This document shows positions 13,201 to 26,789 of a stretch of 64,000 nucleotides of DNA, piece after piece. Source of the DNA: Ziziphus jujuba (Eukaryota > Streptophyta > Magnoliopsida > Rosales > Rhamnaceae); NCBI RefSeq assembly GCF_031755915.1, contig NC_083390.1, positions 17,763,001 to 17,827,000 on the forward strand, in the 5' to 3' direction. The notes under the pieces are model-generated. The model was not told the DNA's origin and ran no database searches. It saw nothing but the letters and a program-made list of their open reading frames with translations. Within the stretch, counting starts at the first letter, position 1, and the number at the start of each line of letters is the position of its first letter. The position numbers were made by a program, and so were the translations under genes.

Positions 13201-13790
13201 TGTGGAAGTGGAGATGTAAGACAGTTTTTACTCTGCCTCATGCTTCCTAGTGATGCTATTTGGCTGGTGAGAAGATTACTAAAAGTTGTGAGAAAAATAT
13301 GATCCGGTTGGCATGGAGGGCTTTTGGCCAAGGGTTTATCAAGTTGAATACAGATGGAAGTTGTAGGAGTCATGGTCAGGCTGGTTCTGGAGGGGTTTTG
13401 AGAAATTCTCAAGGCTGTTGGGTGTCTGAGTTTGCTGTGAACTTGGGGAAGAAAGCCTGTAGTGTTGCTGCTGAAGCTGGGGTTTACTTCATGTTTTGAA
13501 GCTTGCTTTAAGATTGGGTTTAACTAAGTAAAGTTCAGGTGCAAGCTGGCTCTTCGCTGGTTGTTTCTGGGGCTAAAGAAGGGTTTGATATGTTTCATCC
13601 TCATCATGAGATATCATTGAAAGCTGCAAAATCATCTCTTCTCAAAGTCCTTTTTTCTGTATTTCTTATGTTTTAAGGGAGTGCAATATTGTTGTTGACT
13701 CTCTTGCCAATTATAGTCATGATTGTTCTTTCAGTTCACATTATCTTGAAAAGAGGAAGTTCTAGACTTACAATGACAATTTAATTTCCA
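10225..13790 (+). mobile_element. Decayed non-LTR retrotransposon (plant L1-type LINE), ORF2 remnant
   Basis: Reading 5' to 3' on the plus strand, the pieces of a plant LINE ORF2 appear in normal order. A reverse transcriptase start lies near 10241 (ALFDIGAWKPP, then after a frameshift FQNYWDLFGANI and LPKGLN). The frame resumes near 11310 with IPEEECPQTMANF and SLYNTLC, then LVTPNQASFIPGRH, DLERAYDR (first catalytic Asp, near 11550), GIRQGDPLSPYLF and FADD (near 11870). A zinc-binding RT tail follows near 12900 (MFLWLIVQDKLLTNA), then an RNase H domain at 13290-13500 (IKLNTDGSCRSHG, GGVLRN, AAEAGVY). Many stops and frameshifts, a stop directly after FADD, a run of 23 T at 12825 and a 0.9-kb insertion show it is dead. 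The 5' part with the endonuclease is missing or unrecognisable. Confidence 0.9.
10386..11300 (-). mobile_element. Insertion inside the LINE, possibly a solo LTR
   Basis: LINE coding sequence stops at about 10385 (…LPKGLND) and resumes at about 11301 (…IIPEEECP), so the intervening ~0.9 kb arrived later. The insert is non-coding. Read on the minus strand it has an AT-rich leader and a 'ctaaatacacaagaatatag' stretch followed by GT-rich sequence, which is like an LTR transcription start. Clear TG…CA ends and a 5-bp target duplication could not be confirmed, so the solo-LTR reading is only a suggestion. Confidence 0.45.
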
Positions 13791-15063
13791 GGGATTAATT
13801 GTTCGTAATGCTCATTCATTATACTTTCTTCTTGGACCCATTAATCATTTATCCCAATTTCAGGACTTTTAGGAAACATTTTATTCTCTCTAATCAAACG
13901 GCCTCAGAGCTTTCCATGGTTAGTAACAATCCCCTGATAGAACAATGTTTTTTGGCCAAAAGAGAGAAACAGAAAAATAAAGAAAAGGCAAAAACAATCC
14001 CTTCACTTCACACTCTTATCCTCATATAACCACATGGGATACTTTTCTTTCCAACACTTCAAACACTGAACAAAACATCACACTTTACATACTTTATATT
14101 TCAGGCTAGGACTATAATCAGATCCATAGATATACCCAAACAAAAAGAAAACAATACCAAAGAAGACCTAAATTCATAAGAAAAGAAAAGGAAAAAAAAA
14201 AAAAAAAGCACGTTAGCACATACAGGGTTGCTTTAGACAGGAACACAAACTGAAGAAATTCCAAATAAGCATTGCCAAAGACTCCAAAAAACATCCCCAC
14301 ATTAAAATGATAGCCATCACTCTGGTATACAAAATATATACATGAATCCATAACGCAAGCAAAATCCACTAAAATACGTGGTCAGCACTCCTATAACACT
14401 TCCATACTACTAATTTTGCTACTACTACTATCTTTCCCTATATTGACATGGACGACCAAACTTTCACAAGTTAAAAACTATAAATCTACCAGAGTACATC
14501 TGCCAGAGACAGCGAGTCTTTTTCCCACAATCTGATCCTCAGCAGTGGCAGCGACAACCAAATTTATGTTCGCATATCATTAGTTACCATTCGCCACGTA
14601 ATCCCCTAACAAATTACAATCATACAAGTGTACAATTTGTTTCGTATTCACAAGCCTTCCGCTGCTTAAAATGGGTGTACTATATCCTCTAGCTTTGTAA
14701 ACAGTAACCTGTTCCTGCAGAAAAGTACAAACAAATTCCAAGCCTAAAGAAGAAGATAATGGTGTAGAACTACAAGTTATAAGGTCCAAGGATTGTGTCA
14801 AAGCAAGATACCATTTAAAGGGTAAACATGAAGCATAGGATTGTGTCAAAGCAAGATACCATTTAAAGGGTAAACATGAAGCATTGGTGGGTGTAAGCAA
14901 TCAAATATATCTTCCATAGCTAGTATTTTTTTTTTATTATTATTATTATTTTTATTTTTTTTGTATAACTATTTTGGCTTTTGATAAGAGATAAAATCAG
15001 AAAGGATGCAAAATAATGGTTAAAAATGTTGATAAGCAATTTACCATTTTGAATTTTTCAACT
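13791..15063. other. 3' flank of the MAP65 gene
   Basis: The part from about 14100 to 15063 is likely the 3' UTR of the minus-strand MAP65 gene. It contains a perfect 48-bp tandem duplication (listed separately) and a T- and A-rich tract at 14929-14961. From 13791 to 14100 is plain sequence left of the LINE remnant's end. No further gene was seen. Confidence 0.45.
14789..14884. repeat. Perfect 48-bp tandem duplication downstream of MAP65
   Basis: Two adjacent identical 48-bp copies, 14789-14836 and 14837-14884, each begin 'aggattgtgtcaaagcaag' and end 'catgaagcat'. No difference between them is visible, so the duplication is recent. They fall about 180 bp beyond the MAP65 stop codon, probably inside the 3' UTR. 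Confidence 0.9.
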
Positions 15064-18000
15064 TCATCCATGAGGAGGGGACCCTAGCTCAGAACCACAA
15101 ACAGATGCGTAGGACATTGTATCTTCCTTAGATATCGCCACAAAGTTTAATGGTGCAGTAGACAATCTTCTCATTTCCTTGAAATATCCATTTTGACGCC
15201 CCGAGTAGGACCGGGGTGTCAAGAGCTCAGGAGTTCCACCACCAACTGAGTTCCGACGAGGTGTAGGAGTCATGGATCCATTTCCATTTGCTCGATATCC
15301 ATTCACCTTCCTGAAGCTGTTACTTTTTCTAGGGCTTGGTTTAGAACCATATATGGCTTCCTTCTCTGTGAGAAGCAGATCTTGGAGCTTCTTTTGGTCC
15401 TATGAAAGGAGAAAAAAAGACTCAAAAGCTATACTCTATTTTCAAATTATTTTGATTTGAACTCATTTACTATTGAGTCTAATAAGAAAAAAGCCCATGG
15501 TAAACCTCAAGTAAAGAATTATGTACAGCAGCAAAAGATAGATTACCCTAAATCTCTTCTTCTCCTCTTCTTTCTGTCGTCTGCTGATTTTGTAATCTTC
15601 TAGTATCGACACCAATCTTACCTGAATTCCATTACGATTGTAAATACCAAGTGGATAAATCATCTAAACAACATTGATTGGCAAAACAACAACAACTTAC
15701 TCCATCATAAAGAAATAACGTTTTCTTTTCATCTTCCCAGGCCAGAGTTCTGTTTATCAAGTTGTCAACAATAGCTGGAAAGAGACCCTGTTAGCCCCAA
15801 GTCGTAAAGCATTAAATAAGGAAAACTAACCAAAAAACGCAATACCTGGAATTTTGTTTACAGTCACTCTAGCTCGTTCTGCACGTTTAAGGTTAATATG
15901 AGCACCTCTTCCAGCATTGTATCGGTTCTCATCCTGGAATTCAATTAGAAATCTTACTGATGCTCCAATGTTAAATGACAACTTGAAAATTTAGATTCTA
16001 GCCTATACAAACCAAATCTAACTTATGAATTTGTTGATATAGATTGTGAAACAACCAACGTGTGTGTGCGCATGCATGTGAGAGAGTCATCCAAGGAAAA
16101 TATGGATAAAAAAAATAAAATAAAATAAGAAGATGAAGAAGAAGAAGAAATCATGTTTAGTCCCTTTTAAGAGGCTTTGTATCATAATTTTTATGCTTAC
16201 TTGGTTATATTCTTCAAGCCAATTTTCCTCTTCACAGGCAAAAAGCCACCTGTCTATCCTGTCCATTATTTCTTTCCTGCTTGCTGCCTCTTCTTTAGCT
16301 TTTGCTATCTGTGCTTCGATGTTAGCCAGGAGTTCCGATGGATCTACTAGACCTGAATAAAAGGAGCAAGATTTATATCTGTGTGTTTTCCTCTTTGTAA
16401 GGAGATTCAACTAATTACATCTCATTAATAGCTTTATGATAAGTAAAGAATCTCTTGCCCCCACCGTACCCCAAAAGAAAAAGAACAGATAGAGAGGATC
16501 ATACCAGAGTCTATCATTGCATTTGATTTCTCAGCTGACGTGCTTGTATCAGGTTCAATATGGGTAATTCTGCATAGTTCCTCCAATTCTGACCTTCTTT
16601 TCATAACAAGTTCCTTCATTCTACTTGCCTTCAATTTAGTGAGCCTCTCAACTTCGGCAGATGCCTGTCAAAGAGAGAAAAGAAAACTCCAGCTTCAGGA
16701 TCTATTATGAATAATTAACATCAAAATTTATTTGAGACTGCTCACAAACCTGTTCAATAATTTCTGTAGAAAGAAAACCAGGTTCAATAATTTCTGGTTC
16801 AGAAGTTCCAAGGATAGAAGAAAATGTTGAAAAGTTTATCTTCTCTTCTTTTGATGAGTCCATCAAATTCCAAAGTTCAAAGAGTGATGCCGCAATATCT
16901 TTCAACTGGATTCAAATGAGGGGTTTACTACAGAGAGCAAAGAAAAAACCAATGGCCACTTACAAAATCATTAGCAATACCTTTTGGATTCGAACTTTTC
17001 TTTCTGTCTTTAACTTGAGAATAGTCTGTTCCAGGCCTTCCAATGTGCTATTGCTGATGTTTGTTGATTGTTCTATGCTCGTCTCTTGCAAGCTTGGATG
17101 CACATCACTTACAGTCTGACCAAAATCCAAACCAAGCACTCCACAGAGAGAATGGACCTCATTCACATATTCCAAAACCTTATGAAGGCGGTCAGACTGT
17201 ACCAAAAGTTAAAAAAATAAATAAATAAAAAGGTATCTTCATCATATCAGAATATGTAAGGAATAACAAAAAGAAAGAAAGAACAACCACATTGGCAAAG
17301 ACAGTAACTCTTCAAGCAAGCAATGCAGTCATATCATAGTAGAAGTGTAGAGTCATATCATTGTAAGAACTGGTAAGAAGGAACATATATTATCAATTTC
17401 CATAAACTCAAGTTTACCTTCTCCTTTTGAAGAGAGCGAAGATGAGTTTGAAATTCAGTCAGCTTTCTTAGAGATAAATCTTGGTCATCCAGAGACAAAG
17501 AAGTGATCACTACACCATTTAAATAACTATATCCAGAAATTTCCCCACTGATCTTATCAATTTGTGTTTTTATATCAGCAAATTGCTTCATTCTTTCATC
17601 TTTCTTCATCTTTAGATCATCCACAAGTGGTGCCACAGATGCAAGTTTTTCTTTCAATGATGTTGACCTCTTCTCTGTCTGAATCTGCAAATTTATAACA
17701 ATAACCAAACAAGCAACAGAAATCATATGAAAAAGAGCATTTTGAGCATTATTAATTGAGATGGGCAATCCCCAATCCCCATAAACGAGATAATACAAAC
17801 AGAATCAACAAAGAAACAATGGATCTCCGCCGAAACGAAAGCTACTACAGGACCCAAAAGTATAACTGCAAGATCAACAGATATTCATGTTTGGATATGT
17901 CAAATTAAAGCCATCTTCATTAAGTAACTAAAAATACAATAACATTTCAAGAAAAAAAACTTGTAGAAATCAGATCCGCCCTTATGAAAGGGCATGGACT

Positions 18001-19494
18001 ACATGCATGAAGCTTCTCACACAGAGCACATTCCAGAAGGTTCAGAATGTGATTGTTATGGGTACCTAAACGAAGAATGAGAGTACGGCAAATGAATACT
18101 TCTCATTACACTATTAGTGGTAAATAAGATGCTGCCAGGATGTCGTTAGCATAGTTATAGATGATCAATTGAAAATAACTGTTAATATAATATTCAAGTA
18201 GGATGGAATAGTAGCACAATCATGTTGCAGAATTTTCACTATTGCTTTTATCTTCCTGCAGTCTTATCTAATAGAAGCATTTTTCTTATGATGAAAAAAG
18301 AATAAATAAATATAAAAAAAACTTGGACACCATTCATCAACAATACTCAACAAGTCTAAATTATCTATCTGATTATGGTAGTTCCATGCTACGCAGCATT
18401 AAAACAACAACACAACAAAAGTCCATTCTGATTAAATTAGGCAAATTTTAATAAAGCTCCTTATAAATAAGGCATGTTTCCTAGCCCCCAAAAAGTCCCT
18501 CATCCTCTTATGACAATCAAGTTGTCATGATTAATGTATATATTCAAGTTAGATTAGAGAATGACAAACTTTACAATTCAGCTATCCTGATCATTGTATA
18601 TCCAAATAGGACAAGATGAGAGCAGAAAAAAATAGCAAGAAAATAATTTAAGACAGGAAGAATGAATGAACAATGACTAATCATTTTCTAGATTATTGGA
18701 TTCTTTACCGGTGAGTGGATATTGAGTTCCCCAAGAGAAGCCACGAGAGTTGCAAGCTCAGCTTCCTTGGCTGCAACAGACTGATGGAGGCGTGCCTTGG
18801 CGTTGGCAGCTTCATCAACTTTTCGCCTGTAAACTTCTAAGCATTCTCTCTCCAATTCCATTAACATACGGTCTTGGTCCGCTTCAGTCTCACCAATGTC
18901 ATTCCATATTTGCTGATTTCAGGGTAAAGCAAAAATAAAAACAGTTAATGAAGGCGAAGTGTGGTAAACTAACATGTATTATCTTCTCCATTACCGCAAC
19001 AGAGATAATACGAATTTGGGATAGGAAGCAAATTATTTATTTCTAAAACCCATTCAACATTTCTATCAAACTTAAAAAATCTACACACCCACATGCCCTT
19101 CTCTTCCTGCCACAACCTATTCTTCATCAACAATTGCACATCAGAAACAAGTGAAAAAACCCTTCAAAACCCAATGAAGGCGAAACATAAAACCTCAAAA
19201 CCATTCCCAATTCCCACCAAGCGTCATCCCTCCTCAATATCCAAAGACGATGAAAAAATTGAGAAAGACAACATTTTTCACAGAATTAACTTGAATTTTA
19301 TTTTTTATTTTTTTTTTAATATTAGCGAACTAACTTAAAATTAGTAGAGCCCAGAGGAAGTCAACTCAAAAATGAAAGACCCTTCTTCCTAAGCACTGGT
19401 AAACCAATCAAACTGTTAAAGGAAAGTAATAGAAAAATCATGAATTTGGGATGAATTTACAAAGAAGTTTGTTCTTTTTTTCCCATAAGATACA

Positions 19495-19540
<46 letters not shown>

Positions 19541-20138
19541 AAATTTCAAGAAATTGGTGTAACCACTTGCATTTAAAATAAAAAAAATAAATAAATAAAT
19601 AAGAAGAAAAAAAAAAAAAAAAAAAAAAACTCCAAAGCTTTCAAACTTCTGTTGCTTAAAAACTAAGCTCAAGTTTTACAAATGAAGCAGAATAAACGAA
19701 GTTCCAAAACTGATGTAGGTAGATCACGTTCCCAGAGACTATTACAACTTAAACCGCAAAGACATTAGCTTTTAGTGATATTCTAAAGAACCTTAAAAAG
19801 GACCCTAATTTGAGTAGCTCAACTAATAGGCTCATTATGAGACAATTACAAAACATAATCAAAGATTTCTTTTTGACATAGCAGTAAAAGAAAAAAGTTG
19901 CCCAAAAAACCCAATCATTGAAAAGAAAAAAAATTTCAATAAGAAGAAGAAAACCCACATATTTATCCCTCTCCCAAAAACATCAAACTCTGCAACGAAC
20001 AAGACCCAAGTCCAAAATAGTAGAATAAAAAAAACAAAAAAAAAAAAGAAGAGAGAGAAAGACCTGAAGCTCTTTGAGTAAAGCATTGCAACCAGTGCTT
20101 GTTCGGACACTGATAGCAGGACTCCCAATAGCCAGCAT
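15064..20138 (-). CDS. MAP65: 65-kDa microtubule-associated protein, MAP65-6/-7 type
   Basis: Eleven exons join in frame: 20138-20064, 18912-18709, 17684-17418, 17196-16981, 16905-16750, 16664-16505, 16352-16201, 15933-15846, 15774-15701, 15621-15547, 15399-15064, giving 600 aa. The protein starts [20 protein letters not shown] and has the family N-terminus [21 protein letters not shown] long coiled-coil rod follows (exons 2-6; e.g. [20 protein letters not shown]). The conserved microtubule-binding block is [19 protein letters not shown] followed by [15 protein letters not shown] in exons 7-8, then a basic stretch ([13 protein letters not shown]) and a Ser/Pro/Arg-rich tail ending [10 protein letters not shown], with [11 protein letters not shown] before it. 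The MAP65/ASE1/PRC1 family forms antiparallel dimers that cross-link microtubules in cortical arrays, spindle and phragmoplast; the tail is where kinases usually act. The MLAIGSP start and the length point to the MAP65-6/-7 branch, which is an inference from memory of the family. Confidence 0.94.
19503..19538. repeat. (AT)n microsatellite
   Basis: An uninterrupted AT dinucleotide run lies in the first intron of the MAP65 gene (18913-20063). About 70 bp further on is an A run of roughly 20 bases ending near 19629. Confidence 0.9.
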
Positions 20139-20640
20139 TTTCTACAGATCTCTCTATTCCTCTCTCCCAGTTTCTTTAGAAAAAATTGAAGAAAACCAAG
20201 TTCGTTTCGTGGGTTTTGAAGACCAAGACACAGAGAAAATACCAGAAACAGAGGTCAAATGGAAAGAAGGCCTAAAAAGCTAAAAAGAGAAGGTAAAGAA
20301 AAGAAGAGAAAAGAGTGAACAAAAATAGGAAGTGGTTTTTTTTTTTTTTTTTCTCAACTCAAGTAAATATAGAGACCAAGAAACCAAGATACATTTGGGT
20401 TTGCCTCCATTGCCTCAAAAGAACCTTAGCTTTTTTTCAGATCTGAAGCTAAAAACCAAACCTTTTTCTCTTCAGCACCGAAAACCCAGTTTCAACTTCT
20501 TGTTTTTTTCTTTTTTATTTAACCAAAAAAAAAAAAGTTTAACAAGAGCAAAAAAACATATGGAAAGAAAAGTGATCCGTGAAATGGGTTTTGAACGGTA
20601 CGGACAAGAAAAGAAACAGACAGAGAAGTTAAGCAGCTGA
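20139..20640 (-). promoter_or_regulatory. 5' leader and proximal promoter region of MAP65
   Basis: This lies directly upstream of the MAP65 ATG. Read on the minus strand it is rich in GA and CT runs and in poly-A, as plant leaders often are. No clear TATA box was found. The plus-strand open frames here are antisense and low in complexity. Confidence 0.4.
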
Positions 20641-21994
20641 AGCTTCACAGGAACAAAAGCCAGTACTAGCAGATACTGATAAATGGTAATAAGGAAACAT
20701 TAAAAAAATAAAGCTTTTTTTTTTAATAAGCCAAAAAAAAAAGCAAAAACAATTATCAATAATGGAATCACAGAGCCACAACAAAGAAGATAAATAATAC
20801 TATCTTTCTTTCTTTTTTCTCTCTTTGATTCTTTAAAAGGTTTTGGAGGTTAGGCTAAAATGCGCCCTTGTAGCAGGTAGGTGGTCATTGGGTATGTCAG
20901 AGAAAACTTTGACATTCATCTGCGCACATTAGCCAAAACGATTTCTTTTTTAGAGGTTTTTTTTCTTTTTTTTTTCTTTTTTCATTTGATTTTCTCTTTT
21001 TCTCTCTGTTTTTTTTTTTTAATTTTTAATTTTTACTTTGGGATGTGAGAGTGAGCCAGTGATCCACACTAGAAGAAAGAAAAGCACCGAGCTTTGAGAT
21101 AGAATTACCAAAAAAAATATAATAAATGATTTTTTTTCATTTATTTATTTTGTAACACTTGGAAAAATGCTCACCCAATCTCAAACTTCGCGCGTGAAAA
21201 CTACTTTCTAATATCAAAAGCTTGGGTTGATTATCACGCTTTGAGTTGGCGAGTGGTGGGGTGGGGGTGTGAGTTTTTGATGATATGGAAATGGGCTCCT
21301 GGTGATTCAAGTCAGGACAAGAAGCAGCTGTTTGATGTTGAAACTGTAATTCCATGCATATTCATGAGGGGGATGGTGGTGGTGATTTTCCATTTTAGCT
21401 TTTCTTTCTTCTTCTTCTTATTTTTATTATTTGGTTGGGGAAAATTCCAAGCAATGGAAGAAACAGGGCGAAGGGAAACAAATTCTCTGTGAAAAGCCAG
21501 ACGGCATACATCCCAATGAGCCAAAAAAAAAAAAAAAAAAATACTAGCTTTTGATGGATAATCATAATTCATACACTTGGCAAAAATATAAATATTTTGT
21601 GCTTGTTATTTCTTTTTATTTTGCTTGCTATTATTCTTATGGCAATTGTAATCATCACTGCACCCAAAAAAGAAGCTTTACATTGAAATAAATAAAGTTT
21701 TAGGGTATTGTTGTTGGAACCTTTTGTCCCCTTCTTTTTTTTTTTCTTTTTTTTTCCCCAAAAGTTTTATATGGTATTGAAGTAAGAATTATGTTATATT
21801 GTTGTATAATAGTTGGCCCAAAAAATATATATTTCCATTTATAGAAATAAAATAATACATTTGAATTTGTATGCAGTAACATTTTGAGAAATTATTTTCA
21901 ATAACAGCGTTGTGGTTGTAAGATGCACATAAAGACATACCACCGCTCACCTGATCATGAAGAACATTTACAATTTACTCGTTCAAACCCACCC

Positions 21995-22042
21995 CATATA
22001 TATATATATATATATATATACATACACGCACACACACACACA
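21995..22042. repeat. Compound (TA)n-(CA)n microsatellite
   Basis: An AT/TA run at about 21999-22021 passes through 'catacacgca' into a CA run up to about 22042. Compound runs of this kind are common in plant intergenic DNA. Confidence 0.85.
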
Positions 22043-25000
22043 TTTGGTTTAGATAAAGATGATAAATAGGCTAAATTATATAGAATGGTTGGATAATATA
22101 TCATGTCAAATATATTTTTTATAGTTTATTTGGCTTATTGTATATCATGGTCTCCTTCATATTCCCGAATATGGAGGTTTCATTTACCACACTATTCCAT
22201 ATGAAATTTTTATCATCAAATTTTAATCATCAATCACCATTGTTCAATCGCTTAGGGAATTTCATATTATGTGTTTCAATTTTGATACCACTTATTAAAA
22301 TTTGAAATTTCACTTAAAAAGTTAATCTAACAGAAGGAACAATCGAAAACTTTTAAAATTTTCCTGTCTCGTCAAGATTTATGTTCACACCTTCTAATTC
22401 TAGAGAGCTAAATTGTATGCAAAGATTGTTATTGTAGGAAGTTCAATGTGTTTGTTTTGGAATTACCAAAAAAAAAGTGTGTTTGTTTTGGTAAATAACA
22501 TAAGATAATTGACATACATTATCTTATAATAAAATTCAAGATTAAAATAATATTGTTTCATAATAAATGTACCATACAAAGCATGATTTATTGTACCCTT
22601 TTCAATCCTTTGCTCCCAGAAATAAATAAATAAATAATGCACATTCTGTCAAGCAGGTATATATATGCTAAATAATGGTTATTTATCTATTTTTGTATTT
22701 TTGAGGTTATTGGAACTCAAAATGTCATATATAAAGAAGATGATTTTTTGAGCTTTAAGATAGATAGTTTTGCTTTTTTCTTTTTTGGTGAATTAAAAAA
22801 AAGAGTTACTTGATAGTATCATAGACCCTGGACCAACCTTTCATTCAAGGCATTATATTAAATAACTTTTAAATGCAATAAAAATAACAAAAGCCTAAGT
22901 AAGAATCATCCATTAAATACATGTCTTCCAGTCCATAATCTTCCTTTAAAAAATAAAATTCCTTTGTCATAACTAAGTCTATAGTTAATGATGTATTTTT
23001 CCTTAAAACTACAAACACTAAGTTGCATTTTTCCATTAGAAGCAAAGTCATTATTTTTTAAAAGAATAATTCTAATTTCGAATTTCCACATTCATTGAAA
23101 AAAAGAAAAAAAGAAAAAAGAAAGTCTACTTCCTACTTCTTATTCATTATTGTGTTGATGGTTGAGATTTACTAGCAGCAATAATTTTCATACTTCTTAC
23201 TGATTGTGAATGGACAAATAGTCACTCACTTGTACCAATGATCTGCATTTTTCTTTTTTCTTTTTTCTTTTTTTAATTTTTGTGGGGACATGATTCATAT
23301 TATGCTTCTTTTTTTTTTTTATGTTTGAAGTGCATTCTTTTTTCTTTTTCTTTTTTTTGTTTACTAGATTCTGGATGTTCTTTTAGAATCGAATAATTAT
23401 TTGACTAAAAAAGAAAAAAAGGAAGAAGAAATTCCCTATAGTATAGTTTTTTACCACCATGCATAATAAAGGAAGCTTTTCCCTTCTTTTACATTATCAA
23501 TGACTATAATATGTAGAGTTTTCTTTTGTCATTCATCAATATTACCCCATATCCATGGTTTAGAGATTAACAAAAGAGAACAATATAGAAAACATTTGAA
23601 AAAAAAAAAAAGATCAATTCCTTTTTAAGTTTTCACCTTGTGGCAAGGCAAAAACTTTAGCCCTTGGTATTTCCTTCTTTTTTGGGTACTCAATCCTTCA
23701 TCTGTCATCATTTAACCCATCATAAGTACTTTTTGATGCCACAATCCAACATAAAAAAGGATAAGAATTCCTAATCTTTATTTTCAACTACTCCAATGAA
23801 TAAATTATTAATCTATGACAGAACTTTTAAAGAGACCCTTTGGTAAAGGCTCACAAACAAAAGTGACCTCATGAATGGACACAAAGATGTTAAAGGATTT
23901 TCAGGATTTTCGTGCAATCTCTCTCTCTCTCTCTCTTTCTCTGTTGTTTTTTTCTTTTTTTGGGGTTAAATTTATTTATTATAATGGAATAAAGGGATTC
24001 AAATCCTAAAATACTTACTTTGCTATTGAATTGTTTTCTAAAAACTATATTGTCATCTTCAACTATCAAATTTGCTTCATTATTTTTATCAATATATATA
24101 TATATCAATTTTGCTTCAATCATAGACACACACCCTTTTAAAAACACAAAAACAAAAATAAAAAATTATAATTTGCTGTCCTCACCATATAATTATTGAA
24201 GACAAACCGTACAGAAAAAATGTAAAATAAGGTCAGGACCAAAGTGGAATCCTATAAAATGCCACCTTGGAATTAAACTTTGGATGCATATTGTAGGTCC
24301 CTTTTATTTTATTATATTTTTTTGCTTGAAACTAAAAAAGATGTCTCTAGTTAGTATCAATACAATTTTCTTCTTTTCATTCTATTTTCCCTTCAAGCAG
24401 AAATTTTTTTCTTCTTCCATCTGTGAGTTGTCTTTATTTTAATTAGTTATATCTACATTATTTTTCTATACCCATATTATATAATCTTCAATCAATAAAA
24501 TTTGAAAAAAAAATGTTGGAACCAATCATTCACAACATACATCAAATAATCCCCAAAAAGCTGCTTAGCCAATTTTATGATAAAAAAAGCAAATACATGC
24601 TCACAATTTTGCAAGGTCACCTTGTAAAGGTAGCCAACAGTATCGAAGCACCTGAAATTTCATGTTCTTTGATGGGAAAGCCTTCTAATCAATTTCACTT
24701 TTAGTAAAGATTAAAAAAATATATTTTATTCTCTTAAAAGGGAAATTTAAAATAATGTCCTGTTTGTCTTACCAGTTTTGTGTATATGTTTTTGTATTTC
24801 TAGAAATTAAATGAACACATGATCACATTTTATATTTGTTTAACCATTTCTTGTATATGATGATGCAAAATGTTTTTAATTTATGTTATATATGTTACTG
24901 TAGCAGAGCTTAAAGAAACTGTATGTCTCTAAATATGCAAACCAGTATATATTCCACTTGGTATTATAATTGTAATTGACATATCTAAAAAGACCGAGTA

Positions 25001-26712
25001 ATGATTCTGAAATTGAATTTTTATTTTTAAATATTAAAATAAAAAATCATATATAAATCCATTGTCTCTGTATCAAGATTATATAGTTGTCAAATCATAA
25101 AAATGTTCAAATGTCTTTATGCAATTAAAAGAGAGGAGATTTATAAGGTTATTATGAGTTAGACATTCAAACTAATTAAGCTGTTGCAATAAAAATTACA
25201 CAAAAGTTATTACAAGATTATGAAGCGCACAATTACCTTTTACATGATTATTAATTTGTTATAAAATTAAACCATTTCAAAAATCTAAATTATGGTGGGA
25301 GGCTGTTGAGATGTGATATATTATATAATAATTTATTGAAGTACAATATTACATATCATGAAACTAAAATATTGAAGTACAATATTGATTCATATGAATC
25401 TACTTGAATTAACTAAAGTTCATTATGGAAAAATCAAAAGAAGGAAAAAAATAATAATAAAACAATTAATATATATTTAATTAGAGAGCGAGATTATTCC
25501 ACTTTAGATAATATAGAAAAAGATTCAAGAATAGTGGTATAGTCATGACTCAAAATAACTTTGTTTGTGTATACTTTACATGAACTATTGGAAATTAAGC
25601 TTGATAATTACAACCTAACTTCATTTAGGTTTGCTGGTACGACTACGATAGGTTTATTTACCTCTTTTTGGTTTTTTTATATAACAAACAGACATATATA
25701 TATATATATATATATATTTGTATTTGTATACACACATTTTTCAAGCAATAGATAGCTGTCTTGATTAGATCCACACATAGCTGCTAAAACTTTAATTTTT
25801 TGTTATATACCAATATATATATACATGTTATATAGTCCTGTTTCACATTTTAATTATCAAGTTTCGGGGGAAAAAAAAGAAGGAAAACAAGAAAGGGGAA
25901 ACAAACAAAATAAGAGGAACGGTCCATATGCACGTACTTTAACATAAATGTGGTGAGCCATAATTTTCTACTATATTTGAAGGTACAGCAAAATACATGA
26001 CAATACTCATCAATCTTTTTTGTTTTCTTTTGTTTCTTTTTTTGATGGGGAAAAAAAAATCAATACTCATCAATCCCCAGTACATAGATGAAAATAATAA
26101 TAATACATGGGATGTACCAGTTTTTTTATTTTTTTAATGTGGGACCAGGTATTGAATTAATAGATATTTATATATATAGAGAGAGAATATTATATCTGTT
26201 GCAATTGCAAATATATATATATATAAACAGAAGATTATAACTGAAGAAATACAAAATAAAAATAAAAATAAAGCCTTTCCATTTCATTGATCAGGGAATT
26301 GTTTAATTTGTTATTGGTTTACACAAATTTTTGGGGTCACTATATTTTACCACCACCAGTTATTTTACCTTTTACATTTTGCACCTTAAATTATAAAACC
26401 CTCATATTAATTGCCCCTAAACTGTTACGTTTTCATCAGTTTATTCCAATCATGCAATTCTTCTTTGTGATCTGACAAAATTAGCCATGTAAGTTATCAA
26501 AAAATAATATTAAATAGAATAAAACAATTTATGAATAAAGTGATATGATTTGTGTATATTTAACTTCATCAAATTTATTGACCAAAATAAAATCTTAAAT
26601 TTAGAATTCTGTAATATAAGGTAGGAAGTTAAAAGAAGTTGCATCGTTCAAGGGGATAGAAAGGTTGTACGGTTATATTATTTTTCGAGTGAGCAGGAGC
26701 TTTTTTTATTAT

Positions 26713-26715
<3 letters not shown>

Positions 26716-26782
<67 letters not shown>
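26716..26782. repeat. Long (AT)n microsatellite
   Basis: About 67 bp of uninterrupted AT dinucleotides, preceded by a short ATT run. It is the longest pure dinucleotide tract in the window. Confidence 0.95.

Positions 26783-26789
<7 letters not shown>

Noticed and set aside
23890..24147. Minus-strand frame of 85 codons with a basic tail
   Set aside because: The tail comes from a CT microsatellite and the rest is AT-rich with no conserved domain.
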